A stretch of 64,000 bases of DNA from Chitinophaga cymbidii (GCF_007992715.1 NZ_BKAU01000005.1:496001-560000), one strand, 5' to 3'. Numbered from the stretch's first letter, positions 52,352-61,551 are shown. Numbers and translations: made by a program. Notes: generated from the letters alone by a model not told the origin.

Positions 52352-53865
52352 GCCTCCGACGGCCAGCGCACGGCTTGGCCGGTGGACCTTCGCAGCGGCA
52401 TTTCCGCGCCGCGTGTCTGAAGGTACGTGGTCAGCAGCGCCGCCAGCTCTTTTGCCTTGCGGGGATGCGCTTGTATTACATCATGTTGTTCGCCGATATC
52501 GTCTTTCAGATTATATAAGGATAGCTGCTCCTTCCGCTGATCATACACCAGCTTCCAGTCGCCTTTCCGGATCGCGGAGAAGAAATGCAGGCCGGGGCCT
52601 TCCTCGTACATCCAGCGATGGGGATAGTGCCATACCAGCGTTCTTTCTTTTTGCCGCGATGAGGCGTTCTTTAACAACGGGACCATGCTTTGTCCATCCA
52701 GCTGCTGCAGCAGCGCGGGCTTTTTAATGCCCGCCACTTCCAGCAGGGTGGGAAAGAAATCTTCGATGATCACCGGCTGCGCCTGCACGCTGCCGGGCTG
52801 CACAGTGCCCGGCCAGCTCACGATCATCGGCTCGCGGATGCCGCCTTCGAATACGGAGCCTTTCCCGGATCTCAGCGGCAGGTTCTGCGTATGCTTTTCC
52901 TGGTGCTGCGTGCGGTAGGTGCTCAATCCGCCGTTATCAGACATGAACAGGATGATGGTGTTGTCTGTCATACCTTTTCGGTCGAGGTAATCCATGATAT
53001 CTCCCAGGCTTTTATCCATCCCTTCTATCAGCGCTGCGTATTTCGCTTCTTTATCATCCAGCCCCCTGCTGATGTAAGATGGGTAAAAGCGCTGGTCCGC
53101 CTCGAGCGGCACATGCACGGCGTACTGCGCCATGTAGAGGAAAAACGGCGCCCTGGCGGAATCGAGGGCGGACAGTGCTTTGCGTGTAAGCGCTTCCGTT
53201 AGGAACACGTCCGTTCCGTAAAATTCTTCGAGGCCGGGCACATAGTTGGTGGCGGAAGCGGCTCCGTATTTTTTTTCGGGCAGGTAGCTGGCGGGATGCC
53301 CCGCGGCGTGGCCGGCTATGTTCACCCGGAAACCCAGGTTCCGCGGGTCCGCGCCGGGAGTGCCGGTGGAGCCGAAATGCGCTTTCCCGCAATGCACGGT
53401 GTAATACCCCGCATCCCCCAGCAGTTGCGGTAATGGCGTGGCGTGAACGGTATGGGGAACGCCGGCGGCAGGGCTCATGCCGTTCATATTCCAGTCCGGC
53501 GCCTGTAACAGCGAATCCGGCCGGTCGGAACGTTTGTCGCGCAGCGGGGAAGTCCAGTTGGACACATGATGCCTTGCGGCGTTCATGCCCGTCATCAGGC
53601 TGACGCGCGTGGGCGTGCACACCGGCGTGGCGTAGGCGTTCGTGAATTTAATGCCGCGCCGGGCGAGGCGTTCCATATTCGGTGTATGGAAACGTTTGTT
53701 CAATGGCGTAGCCTGCGTCCAGAAAGGCTCGCTGGTGTCCTGCCAGCCCATGTCGTCTACCAGGAAGAGCACGATGTTGGGAGGCTGTTGCGCAAAAACG
53801 GTAGGCAGGTACAGGAAAGCCGCTACAAGAAGGCTATAACATTTTTTTCGCTTCGTCATCCTCAT
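52333..53865 (-). CDS. Formylglycine-dependent sulfatase, arylsulfatase family (copy 2)
   Basis: This 510-residue exported sulfatase has a signal peptide (about 10-26), the metal-binding pair in LFLVDDMGW (D37/D38) and the activation motif CTPTR beginning at C83, whose cysteine is converted to formylglycine before activity. Further family motifs are HCGKAHFG, FLYMAQYAVHVP and FMSDNGGL. Sulfatases remove sulfate from glycans or other esters; the substrate is not readable. Its start overlaps the end of the sulfatase gene upstream by 32 bases, so the two are coupled. No sulfatase-maturing enzyme is encoded in the window. Confidence 0.93.
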   Translation of the reverse strand: MRMTKRKKCYSLLVAAFLYLPTVFAQQPPNIVLFLVDDMGWQDTSEPFWTQATPLNKRFHTPNMERLARRGIKFTNAYATPVCTPTRVSLMTGMNAARHHVSNWTSPLRDKRSDRPDSLLQAPDWNMNGMSPAAGVPHTVHATPLPQLLGDAGYYTVHCGKAHFGSTGTPGADPRNLGFRVNIAGHAAGHPASYLPEKKYGAASATNYVPGLEEFYGTDVFLTEALTRKALSALDSARAPFFLYMAQYAVHVPLEADQRFYPSYISRGLDDKEAKYAALIEGMDKSLGDIMDYLDRKGMTDNTIILFMSDNGGLSTYRTQHQEKHTQNLPLRSGKGSVFEGGIREPMIVSWPGTVQPGSVQAQPVIIEDFFPTLLEVAGIKKPALLQQLDGQSMVPLLKNASSRQKERTLVWHYPHRWMYEEGPGLHFFSAIRKGDWKLVYDQRKEQLSLYNLKDDIGEQHDVIQAHPRKAKELAALLTTYLQTRGAEMPLRRSTGQAVRWPSEAYATAL

Positions 53866-55333
53866 ATTGATTGATCAGTTTTTCCAGACCGGCCTTCAGT
53901 TCGGCAGTTATTTTTTCATATCCTTTTTTACCGTACAGGTTATTCATTTCCTGCGGATCTTTTTTGAGATCATAGAGTTCCCATGCATCGGTCCTTTCAT
54001 AAAAACGGATCAGTTTGTAGCGTTGCGTACGGATGCCGAAGTGCGGCGATACGGAATGCGTTCCGTTCTCGTAGTAGTGATAATACATGGCGTCGCGGCC
54101 CTTCCCGTTTTTGAAGAGGGGCAATATGGACTGACCCTGCATGGCCGCGGGAATGGCAACGCCGGCGGCATCCAGCAGCGTGGGCGCAATGTCCAGGTTC
54201 ATCACCATGTCCGTAGATTGGGCGCCGGGTTTGATCACGCCGGGATAACGCATTACCATGGGCGTTCTGAAAGATTCTTCGTACATGAAACGTTTATCGA
54301 ACCAGCCATGCTCGCCCATGTAGAATCCCTGGTCTGAAAGGTAGATCACGATGGTGTTCTGGCTTAATCCATGCTGGTCGAGATAATCCAGCGTGCGGCC
54401 GATGTTCCGGTCCAGCGCCGCGGCGGTGCTCAGGTAGTCGCGCATGTAACGCTGGTATTTCCATTCCGTGAGCGCGCGGCCGGTGAGGTGGCGGCTTTGA
54501 AAATCGGCGGCGATGGAATCGTAGTAGCCGTTGAACCGCGCTCGCTGCGCCTCGTTCATGCGGCCGGTATTCTGGCGGGGCTTGCCGTCGGCGAAGGGCA
54601 TTTTCAGATCGTAGTCAAGGAGCATCGTTTTGGAAATGGTCATATCCTGCGCGGCCGCCGCCTTGCGGTTTTCGTAAGTGTCGTAGAAATTATCCGGCAG
54701 GGGGAATTGCACGTTGTCGTAACGGCCGAGATCGGTAGTGTCCGGTTCCCAGGTGCGGTGTGTGGACTTATGGCCGATCACGAGGCAGAAGGGTTTGCTG
54801 CTGTCCCGGTTGCTCAGCCATTCTTCCGCCATGTCTTCGATCACATTCGCCGCATATCCTTCGAATCTTTTTTTACTGCTGTCCATCATCAGGAAATCGG
54901 GATTATAATATTGACCCTGTCCCGGTAATATCCGCCAGAAATCAAACCCCTGCGGCTTTGTTCCCAGATGCCATTTCCCGACCCACGCCGTCTGGTAACC
55001 GCTGGCCTGCAACTGCTTCGCGAACGAATCCTGGTTGCCTTCGAAGCGGGGATGCTGGTTGTCTTTGAAACCGTTGATGTGGCTGTATTTGCCGGTAAGG
55101 ATCGCGGCGCGGCTGGGGCCACAGAGGGAATTGGTGACATACGCTCTTTTGAAAAGAACACCCTGCCGCGCGATGCGGTCGATGTTCGGCGTTTGCGCCA
55201 GCTTGCCGCCATAGGCGCTGACGGCCTGGTAAGCGTGATCGTCTGAAAGGATGATGACGATGTTCGGTTTTTGCTGCGCGAAAGATACCGCCTGCGTCAG
55301 GCAGGCTGCCAATAGAAGAGTAGTCCGTTTCAT
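53834..55333 (-). CDS. Formylglycine-dependent sulfatase, arylsulfatase family (copy 1)
   Basis: The ATG at 55333 starts a signal peptide (MKRTTLLLAACLTQAVSFAQ); length is 499 residues. Motifs are IILSDDHAYQ (D31/D32), CGPSR with C71 as the formylglycine precursor, VGKWHLG, IGHKSTHRTWEPD and IYLSDQGFYMGEHGW. The last resembles iduronate- or choline-sulfatase-type enzymes, but activity cannot be fixed. The frame extends to 55459 over the end of the ATP-grasp gene, but the signal peptide favours the chosen start. It lies 19 bases after the MvdD-type gene on the same strand, so it may be co-transcribed with the graspetide genes. Confidence 0.93.
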   Translation of the reverse strand: MKRTTLLLAACLTQAVSFAQQKPNIVIILSDDHAYQAVSAYGGKLAQTPNIDRIARQGVLFKRAYVTNSLCGPSRAAILTGKYSHINGFKDNQHPRFEGNQDSFAKQLQASGYQTAWVGKWHLGTKPQGFDFWRILPGQGQYYNPDFLMMDSSKKRFEGYAANVIEDMAEEWLSNRDSSKPFCLVIGHKSTHRTWEPDTTDLGRYDNVQFPLPDNFYDTYENRKAAAAQDMTISKTMLLDYDLKMPFADGKPRQNTGRMNEAQRARFNGYYDSIAADFQSRHLTGRALTEWKYQRYMRDYLSTAAALDRNIGRTLDYLDQHGLSQNTIVIYLSDQGFYMGEHGWFDKRFMYEESFRTPMVMRYPGVIKPGAQSTDMVMNLDIAPTLLDAAGVAIPAAMQGQSILPLFKNGKGRDAMYYHYYENGTHSVSPHFGIRTQRYKLIRFYERTDAWELYDLKKDPQEMNNLYGKKGYEKITAELKAGLEKLINQYEDDEAKKML

Positions 55334-55352
55334 ATCAGTAAGATAATATATT

Positions 55353-56360
55353 TTATTTGCCTTTTCTGCGCTCCGCCTGCCCGAGCAACACAGCCGCCAT
55401 CTGCCGGGATATGGCGTGGTGACAAAGTTTGTCCAGCCAGAAAAATTCCCCCGCCGCATTTACTTCCAGGAAATAATATTCGCCTTCCGGCGTAAGGATC
55501 AGGTCCACCGCACCGTAGTTCAATCCGTAAGTGTCCATCAGCGCCTGCAGGGATTGTTCGATAGCGGGAGGGAGCAGGTAGGGCTGCCATTCCTCCGCCA
55601 GCGCCGCGCCTTCTTTCCGCCAGTCGGTTTGAGAAGCAGGCAGCTTTTGCGAATCGATCGCGAAGGAAAATATTTTCTTTCCTACGATAGTGATGCGCAG
55701 TTCCAGCTGTTTTTCCAGCTTCTGCTGGAACATCATCGGGCAATATTGCAATTGGTCGAGTTGTTCGAGATGTGCTGTTGTGATCTCGTTGGTGAATACC
55801 ACGTGTTCCTCGCCCTCGCGGTAGATGGCGAAGGCGCTTTGCATTTTACCGATGACTCCGCCGGCGGTCTGTTCCATAAACGCTTTCAGCTGCGCCGGTG
55901 AATTGGTGATGCAGGTAGCGGGCACCTGCAGCCCGCATGCCGCGGCGGTCCGCAGCTGTTCTTCCTTGCTGTCCAGCCGCCGGTAAGTGCTGTAACGTTC
56001 CAGCTGGAAGCAGGGCAATCCTTCCAGCATGCCGAACAGCGTGCGCCGCAGCTCACCAATGCTGGTGCCGAGGTATTCCTTTTCCAGCACGCTTTCCAGT
56101 CCTTTTCCAATGTGATAGCTGCGGCGGTACCATACCGCCGTGAGATCGTCCAGCCGGTATGTTCCTTCCGCCAGTTCCAGCATCAGTTGCCATTCGCCGG
56201 CCCGGTAAACGGTGGTCAGGCTGGCATGCATGGGATAGCGGTCCACGTCAAAGCGTACCACCGCGCCGCCTGCTTCTTCAATGTAGCGGATGACCTGGTC
56301 AGTAGCAGCATTGTCTGCCGAATGCGTGATGACGAGTATTTTTCCGTTGTTCATGAACAT
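55353..56360 (-). CDS. mvdD: MvdD/MdnC-type ATP-grasp ligase, graspetide ester-forming
   Basis: This 335-residue ATP-grasp enzyme resembles microviridin MdnC, which forms two ester bonds between threonine or serine and acidic side chains of a precursor peptide. Shared stretches recalled from MdnC are VRFDVDRYP, AVWYRR, KMQSAFAIY, QYCPMMFQQKL, ELRITIVG, SQKL...DWRKEG, GLNYGAVDLIL and the metal-site EVNAAGEFFWLD near the C-terminus. It follows the MvdC-type gene by 9 bases. It should act in the cytoplasm on the precursor at 57327-57509. An internal ATG at codon 3 (56354) is an alternative start. Confidence 0.9.
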   Translation of the reverse strand: MFMNNGKILVITHSADNAATDQVIRYIEEAGGAVVRFDVDRYPMHASLTTVYRAGEWQLMLELAEGTYRLDDLTAVWYRRSYHIGKGLESVLEKEYLGTSIGELRRTLFGMLEGLPCFQLERYSTYRRLDSKEEQLRTAAACGLQVPATCITNSPAQLKAFMEQTAGGVIGKMQSAFAIYREGEEHVVFTNEITTAHLEQLDQLQYCPMMFQQKLEKQLELRITIVGKKIFSFAIDSQKLPASQTDWRKEGAALAEEWQPYLLPPAIEQSLQALMDTYGLNYGAVDLILTPEGEYYFLEVNAAGEFFWLDKLCHHAISRQMAAVLLGQAERRKGK

Positions 56361-56369
56361 AGATTGCGA

Positions 56370-57323
56370 TCATCGCTGCGTTACCCGGAGTGCCAGCTTT
56401 TCCGCGATGGCGGCGGCGATGGGGTAATCGAGATACTTCTGCAGCATGCCCCATTCTCCCTGCGGGTTCACTTCGAGGAACACATATTGGCCGTCTGGTT
56501 GCAGGATCATGTCTATGGCGCCGAAATAAAGCCCCATAGACCGCATCATGTTGGTGATCTTTTCCTCCACCGCTGCCGGCAGCATGAACTGTTGCCACTG
56601 CACGATGCTGGTGCGCCAGTCCGTCGTCTCCGGCGCTTTGAGGCTGCCGGTATAGAAGTCGCCGTCCACATACGCGATCCGCAATTCTCTTTCCTTGGCG
56701 ATGTTTTCCTGGAGGATCATGGGGCAGGCGGACAATGATTCGAGCATGGCGGTATCTTCTTTCCGCAGCCGCGTGGTGGGGAAGAAGGCGCCGGCGCCGT
56801 CCATCGTGTGGGACAGTGCGCCATGCAGCTTCACGACCACATCGCCGTTGCAGGCGTCGTAGAACTGCAGCGCATCTACCGCGTGATTGCTGATGATCGT
56901 TTGCGGGACCTGCAGTCCTGCTGCCTGTGCGAAAGCGAGTTGCAGCAGCTTGTTGCTGCCTACGGCATGATCGATGTAGATGGGATTGATCCAGGGAACG
57001 TCCAGCGAATCGAGGAAGATGTGCAGGGCGGTATTATATTCTTTACGGAATGCGGGAATGTAGGTAGCGTCCAGGTTGGGCGGCGTTTCCAGCTCCCAGA
57101 GCTTGCGGTACCATACGCCGGTGATATCGGACGCATGAATGACGGTATCACCGTGCTGCAGGCGATAGGAGGGCCCTGTTTTTTCCAGCCGGTATTGCAG
57201 CTGGTAACGGGTGCCGAATTCGTCGGTATTAAAACGGAAGCTGGCATGCCCCAACTGCTGAAGGCGCTGCTGTACCAGGTCGATCGTATATGTATCCCGG
57301 GAGTGAGTGATGCAAAGGATCAT
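56370..57323 (-). CDS. mvdC: MvdC/MdnB-type ATP-grasp ligase, graspetide amide-forming
   Basis: This 317-residue ATP-grasp enzyme resembles MdnB, which joins the core lysine to an acidic side chain as a lactam. Features: FRFNTDEFG, GVWYRKLWE, the SNKLLQLAFAQAAGLQVPQTIISN helix, ACPMILQENIAKERELRIAYVDG, and the C-terminal LEVNPQGEWGMLQKYLDYPI. The GEWGML form separates MdnB-like from MdnC-like enzymes (GEFFWL), so the assignment is made on this and the overall pattern. It starts 3 bases after the stop of the precursor gene, so translation is likely coupled. Confidence 0.88.
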   Translation of the reverse strand: MILCITHSRDTYTIDLVQQRLQQLGHASFRFNTDEFGTRYQLQYRLEKTGPSYRLQHGDTVIHASDITGVWYRKLWELETPPNLDATYIPAFRKEYNTALHIFLDSLDVPWINPIYIDHAVGSNKLLQLAFAQAAGLQVPQTIISNHAVDALQFYDACNGDVVVKLHGALSHTMDGAGAFFPTTRLRKEDTAMLESLSACPMILQENIAKERELRIAYVDGDFYTGSLKAPETTDWRTSIVQWQQFMLPAAVEEKITNMMRSMGLYFGAIDMILQPDGQYVFLEVNPQGEWGMLQKYLDYPIAAAIAEKLALRVTQR

Positions 57324-57326
57324 ATT

Positions 57327-57509
57327 TTACAGCAGCCACCATTCTTCATCTCCGTCGGAAGGATATTTTTGCGTCTGGTCCGGTGCGTCCGCGAGTTTGC
57401 TGGTCCAGTTGCTTTCTGCGGAAAGGCGCTTTTTTACTTCCTCCCTGGAAGCCTGGGTTTCCAGGAACTGGGCAAAGAATGGTTTCAGCACTTGTTCATT
57501 GGGTTTCAT
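57327..57509 (-). CDS. Microviridin-like graspetide precursor peptide
   Basis: This 60-residue peptide has the two marks of microviridin precursors. The leader contains KPFFAQFLE (residues 9-17), equivalent to the PFFARFLE helix that the ATP-grasp ligases bind. The C-terminus contains T46-QKYPSDGDEE-W57, fitting TxKYPSDx(D/E)(D/E). By analogy with microviridins, ester bonds T46-D52 and S51-D54 and an amide K48-E55 are predicted; these have the same spacing as in known microviridin (6, 3 and 7 residues). The core is followed by WWLL, and only one core copy is present. The ATP-grasp genes follow immediately. The leader/core cut site and the exporter are not visible. Mature peptides of this type usually inhibit serine proteases. 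Confidence 0.9.
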   Translation of the reverse strand: MKPNEQVLKPFFAQFLETQASREEVKKRLSAESNWTSKLADAPDQTQKYPSDGDEEWWLL

Positions 57510-57680
57510 ACTGCTGGTGTTTTAAGTGATGATACAGATGGATGTTTTTCAATACCCCTGAGATTAACGGGACATTCAATTTAGGATTTTTACATCAAAC
57601 AAAAAAATCAGAATTGACGGCAACGGCCTCATTGCACGAATTTTTACTATTTTGCCGCCGGATAAAAATCACTGCACATC

Positions 57681-58805
57681 TTGAATATCGGTTTCGACGC
57701 AAAGCGGGCTTTTCAGAACCGCACGGGGCTGGGGAATTACAGCCGTACCCTCATCCGGTCGCTCGCGGAATATTACCCGCAACACCAGTACTTCCTGTTC
57801 GCGCCCCGGTTGAAGCCGCTGTTCCAGCCACCGCCGGGCATGCAGTCCATACAGCCGGAAAAGGCCCTGCACCGCTGGCTCCGGCCGGTGTGGAGAGGCC
57901 GGTGGGTGGTGGATGATCTTAAACGCCATCATATCGGTCTCTATCACGGCCTCAGCGCCGAGCTGCCGTCCGGCATCCGCAAAAGCGGCATCAAAAGCGT
58001 GGTGACGATGCACGATCTTATTTTTGAGCGTTATCCGGAGCAATACAATCCCATCGATGTATTCACCTACCGCAAAAAGGCGCAATACGCCTGCCGGCAG
58101 GCGGACCAGGTGATCGCCATCAGCGAACAGACGAAGCAGGACCTCATCGAATTTTATCATATACCCGCGGAACGCATTACAGTGGCCTATCAGAGCTGCG
58201 ACCCCTCTTTCATGCAGCTGCATTCAAAGGAGGCTATCAGCGGCATGCTGGCGCGTTACAACCTCCCGCAGCAGTATTTTTTATACGTAGGATCGGTGAT
58301 AGAGCGGAAGAACCTGCTCGGCATCACGAAGGCGATGGCTTTGCTGAAAGGTAAGCTGGACCTGCCTTTGGTGGTGCTCGGCGATGGACGGAAATACAAG
58401 GAGGAAGTGAAATCTTATCTCCGGGCTACCGGTCTGGCGGAAAAGGTGATCTGGCTGAATGAAACGGGGCGTTTTGCGTTTGAAGACCTGCCCGCGTTGT
58501 ACCAGGGGGCGGCGGCATTGCTGTATCCTTCGGTGTTTGAGGGCTTCGGCATCCCCATCCTGGAAGCGCTCTGGTGCCGCACGCCTGTGATCACTTCGCA
58601 GGGTTCCTGTTTCCTGGAAACGGGCGGTGATGCGGCCTTTTATGTGGACCCGTACCAGCCGGCCACCATAGCGGAGGCGATGGAGCGGGTGGTGGCAGAC
58701 CCTGCGCTTGCGGAAGGAATGCGGGAGCGGGGAGTGGCGCATGCGCAGCGGTTCACTGTGGAGAAATGCGCCGCGGCGGTGATGAAAGTATATGAAAGCA
58801 TATAA
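57681..58805 (+). CDS. Glycosyltransferase family 4 (GT-B)
   Basis: This 374-residue GT-B enzyme starts at TTG (57681), the only sensible start because a stop codon lies six codons upstream in frame. It reads MNIGFDAKRAFQNRTGLGNYSRTLIRSL, then HHIGLYHGLSAELP, VVTMHDLIFERYP, and in the C-terminal half FLYVGSVIERKNLLG and the EX7E motif EGFGIPILE in SVFEGFGIPILEALWCRTPVITS. It transfers a nucleotide-activated sugar to an unknown acceptor. It is divergent to the graspetide precursor with 171 bases between. Confidence 0.92.
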   Translation: MNIGFDAKRAFQNRTGLGNYSRTLIRSLAEYYPQHQYFLFAPRLKPLFQPPPGMQSIQPEKALHRWLRPVWRGRWVVDDLKRHHIGLYHGLSAELPSGIRKSGIKSVVTMHDLIFERYPEQYNPIDVFTYRKKAQYACRQADQVIAISEQTKQDLIEFYHIPAERITVAYQSCDPSFMQLHSKEAISGMLARYNLPQQYFLYVGSVIERKNLLGITKAMALLKGKLDLPLVVLGDGRKYKEEVKSYLRATGLAEKVIWLNETGRFAFEDLPALYQGAAALLYPSVFEGFGIPILEALWCRTPVITSQGSCFLETGGDAAFYVDPYQPATIAEAMERVVADPALAEGMRERGVAHAQRFTVEKCAAAVMKVYESI

Positions 58806-58867
58806 CGCTAAGTTTAAACGCCGCTACATGCGGAACCAGTGGCCTGACCGTTTACGCAAACAGCAAC

Positions 58868-58875
58868 TATTTTTG
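58868..58875 (+). promoter_or_regulatory. -7 promoter element of the Sua5/YrdC gene
   Basis: TATTTTTG fits TAnnTTTG and lies 5 bases before the ATG at 58881, which would give a leaderless or nearly leaderless transcript. A -33 TTTG at proper distance is not clear. Confidence 0.4.
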
Positions 58876-58880
58876 CAACT

Positions 58881-59453
58881 ATGACCGATTTTGAGAACGA
58901 TATCGTACAAAGCCTCGCCGTGCTGCGATCCGGCGGCATCATCCTGTATCCTACCGATACCATCTGGGGCATCGGCTGCGACGCCACCGACGAAACAGCC
59001 GTAAAGCGCGTTTTTGACCTCAAGCAGCGCGATGAATCCAAAAGCCTGGTGATCCTCATGGCTGATCCCCGCGACCTCGTGAAATATTTATCGCAGCCAC
59101 CGCCGGACATTGCGGATACCATCGCCCAGTTCGACCGGCCAACAACCGTTATTTATGAAGGCGCCCTGCACCTGGCGCGCAATGTGATACATGAAGACGG
59201 CACCGTGGCCATCCGGCTGGTGCAGGACACGTTTTGCCGCCACCTGGTGAAACGCCTGCGCAAACCATTGGTATCCACGTCCGCCAACATCAGCGGCGCA
59301 CCGCCGCCCGCGAATTTTGCGGAGATCTCCCCCGAAATTGTCAAAGGGGCAGACTATGTGGTGCAGTACCGGCAGGATGATCTTGTTCCCCGCCAGCCCT
59401 CGCGCATCGTGCGTATCCAGCCGGACGGGCAGCAGCAAATCCTCAGAAATTGA
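58881..59453 (+). CDS. tsaC: Threonylcarbamoyl-AMP synthase, Sua5/YciO/YrdC family
   Basis: TsaC-type enzymes make threonylcarbamoyl-AMP, the donor for the t6A modification at tRNA position 37. The 190-residue protein has the YrdC fold: GGIILYPTDTIWGIGCDAT (about residues 18-36) with the family SPTDT-like loop, then KRVFDLKQRDESKSLVILM, TVAIRLVQDTFCRHLV and PLVSTSANISGAPPP (about 130-144). It has no C-terminal Sua5 domain, so it is the short form. It is followed after 51 bases by cca. Confidence 0.93.
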   Translation: MTDFENDIVQSLAVLRSGGIILYPTDTIWGIGCDATDETAVKRVFDLKQRDESKSLVILMADPRDLVKYLSQPPPDIADTIAQFDRPTTVIYEGALHLARNVIHEDGTVAIRLVQDTFCRHLVKRLRKPLVSTSANISGAPPPANFAEISPEIVKGADYVVQYRQDDLVPRQPSRIVRIQPDGQQQILRN

Positions 59454-59481
59454 AGGAATAGATCGTAATTGAGTACTTTTG
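59449..59481 (+). promoter_or_regulatory. Promoter of cca
   Basis: ATTG (59449-59452) and TACTTTTG (59474-59481) are separated by 21 bases, close to the Bacteroidota promoter layout. The cca start codon lies 23 bases downstream. Confidence 0.55.
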
Positions 59482-59504
59482 CGCCTTAAACCAGTAGAAA
59501 GTAT

Positions 59505-60923
59505 ATGCAGATTCCCTGTAGAGCACGGGAAAAGGAGTTATTCGAATGCGTGGCAAAAGCAGCGCGCCAGGTCGGCGTTCCCTGTTACCTTATCGGCGGT
59601 TTTGTCAGGGACAAGCTGCTGAACAGGGGCACGAAGGATATGGACATCGTTTGCGTAGGCGATGGCATTGCCCTGGCGCACCGGGTGGCAGCATTGCTCG
59701 GCCCGGCCATCAAAGTGAACTATTTCAGGAATTTCGGCACGGCGCAGGTCCGCTACCAGGACCTCGACATAGAGTTTGTAGGCGCCCGCAAGGAAAGCTA
59801 CAGCCGCGATTCCCGCAATCCCGTGGTAGCGCCCGGCAGCCTGGAAGACGACCAGCTCCGGCGCGATTTCACCATCAACGCCCTCGCCATCAGTCTGAAT
59901 GAAGCCGATTACGGCCAGCTGATCGATCCCTTCAACGGCGTGCAGGACCTGGAAGACAAGCTGATCCGCACCCCGTTAAGTCCCGCGCAGACCTTCAGTG
60001 ATGACCCGCTGCGCATGATGCGCGCCATCCGCTTTGCCTCCCAGCTGGGATTCGCCATTCTGCCCGAAACCTTCCAGGCCATTCGTGAGAATGCGGACAG
60101 GATCAGGATCATTTCGCAGGAACGCATCACGGACGAGCTGAACAAGATCATGTTGTCCGCCAAGCCTTCTGTGGGCCTCGATCTGCTGTACCAGGCCGGT
60201 ATCCTGAAAATCATTTTCCCGCAGATGACGGACCTCGTGGGCGTGGAAATGGTGGACGGCAAAGGGCATAAAGACAATTTTTATCACACCCTCCAGGTGA
60301 TCGACAATATATCCCGCCACACAAAAGACCTCTGGCTGCGCTGGGCCGCTTTATTGCACGATATCGGCAAGCCCGCCACCAAGCGCTTTGAAGAAGGCCA
60401 TGGATGGACCTTTCACGGGCATGATGCCGTGGGAGGGAAGATGGTGCCGCGGATCTTCACCAAACTGAAGCTGCCGCAGAATGAAAAGATGCGGTTGGTA
60501 CGGAAATTGGTGGAACTGCACCTGCGCCCGATCAGCCTTACAAAAGAAAATATAACAGATTCGGCTATACGCAGATTGCTGTTTGACGCGGGTGATGACC
60601 TGGAAGCGCTGATGATGCTGTGCGAAGCGGACATCACCTCGAAGAACAGGGCGAAGGTGAAACGTTACCTCGAGAATTTTGAAATGGTGCGCGAGCGGCT
60701 GAAGGAAGTGGAGGAAAGTGACCGCATCCGCAACTGGCAACCACCCGTCACAGGTGAAATGATCATGGAAACGTTCGGCCTGAAACCCGGGCGGGTAGTG
60801 GGAGAACTGAAAAATGCCATTCGTGAGGCCATTCTCGACGGAGAAATTCCCAATAGCTATGAGGCTGCTTATCAGTTCATGTTACAGAAGGCCAGGGAAC
60901 TGGACTTGACCCCTGTTAAATAA
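59505..60923 (+). CDS. cca: CCA tRNA nucleotidyltransferase with HD domain
   Basis: This enzyme adds or repairs the 3' CCA of tRNAs. The 472-residue protein begins with a nucleotidyltransferase head ([24 protein letters not shown], about 26-50, with the DMD metal motif), then [11 protein letters not shown], the [14 protein letters not shown] neck, and a C-terminal HD domain with HDIGKPATK and HGHDAVGG (about 285-310), a phosphohydrolase-type domain. Length and order are those of HD-containing bacterial CCA enzymes. It has its own promoter and is followed after 39 bases by the pRiA4b ORF-3-family gene. Confidence 0.93.
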   Translation: MQIPCRAREKELFECVAKAARQVGVPCYLIGGFVRDKLLNRGTKDMDIVCVGDGIALAHRVAALLGPAIKVNYFRNFGTAQVRYQDLDIEFVGARKESYSRDSRNPVVAPGSLEDDQLRRDFTINALAISLNEADYGQLIDPFNGVQDLEDKLIRTPLSPAQTFSDDPLRMMRAIRFASQLGFAILPETFQAIRENADRIRIISQERITDELNKIMLSAKPSVGLDLLYQAGILKIIFPQMTDLVGVEMVDGKGHKDNFYHTLQVIDNISRHTKDLWLRWAALLHDIGKPATKRFEEGHGWTFHGHDAVGGKMVPRIFTKLKLPQNEKMRLVRKLVELHLRPISLTKENITDSAIRRLLFDAGDDLEALMMLCEADITSKNRAKVKRYLENFEMVRERLKEVEESDRIRNWQPPVTGEMIMETFGLKPGRVVGELKNAIREAILDGEIPNSYEAAYQFMLQKARELDLTPVK

Positions 60924-60962
60924 TTTGGTAATTTTACACGACGCTTAACTTAACTATAGCAT

Positions 60963-61538
60963 ATGCCGGTATTGAAGTTCAGAGTTTATTGGGAAGAAGA
61001 CGAAAGTGTCTACAGGGACATTGCGGTCAAACCTGCCCAGAATTTTTTACAGTTCCATCAGGCCATTTTGCTGGCGTATGAGTTTGATTCCAAGCACAAA
61101 GCGACCTTTTTCCGCAGTAATGACAACTGGCAGCGTGGCCGGGAGATACTGCTGGAGCAGGACGGCCAGCCCCGCAAGGCGGAGCCGCTGCTGATGTCGG
61201 AAACCCCCATCGGCGCCATGGTAAAAGCACCGAACCAGAAATTCATCTACCTCTACGATTACGCCAAGAACTGGACCTTCCTCGTGGAGCTGATCGGTGT
61301 GGCGAAAGATGAAAATATCAAGCTCACCTATCCCGCCTGCGTGCGCAAGGAAGGGCTGGCGCCGAGCCAGTATGGCACAAAGGGCCTTATCGGTGACAAG
61401 CTCGTGGAAATGGAAGAAAAATACGATCTCAACAAGGAAGGTATGAGCGAAGACGGATTTGGTGAAGAAGGAGAGGAGAATGGTGAAAGTGAGGATGATG
61501 GCATGGAAGGAGGCGCGGAAGAGGAAAATCTGTTCTGA
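60963..61538 (+). CDS. Plasmid pRiA4b ORF-3-family protein
   Basis: This 191-residue protein matches the family also called IS1096 element passenger TnpR. FRVYWEEDESVYRDIAV, FLQFHQAILLAYEFDSKHKATFF and KFIYLYDYAKNWTFLVELIGV (about residues 95-115) are typical. It has no transposase features. The C-terminus (about 155-191) is an acidic tail of E, D and G. It sits between cca and miaA in the same direction with short gaps (39 and 13 bases), so a function linked to tRNA maturation is possible but unproven. Confidence 0.8.
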   Translation: MPVLKFRVYWEEDESVYRDIAVKPAQNFLQFHQAILLAYEFDSKHKATFFRSNDNWQRGREILLEQDGQPRKAEPLLMSETPIGAMVKAPNQKFIYLYDYAKNWTFLVELIGVAKDENIKLTYPACVRKEGLAPSQYGTKGLIGDKLVEMEEKYDLNKEGMSEDGFGEEGEENGESEDDGMEGGAEEENLF

Positions 61539-61551
61539 TCGATATTAGCGG

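Noticed and set aside
60963-61538. pRiA4b ORF-3/TnpR-passenger gene as sign of an insertion element
   Set aside because: No transposase, terminal repeats or target duplication, and the gene lies within a tight housekeeping gene run.
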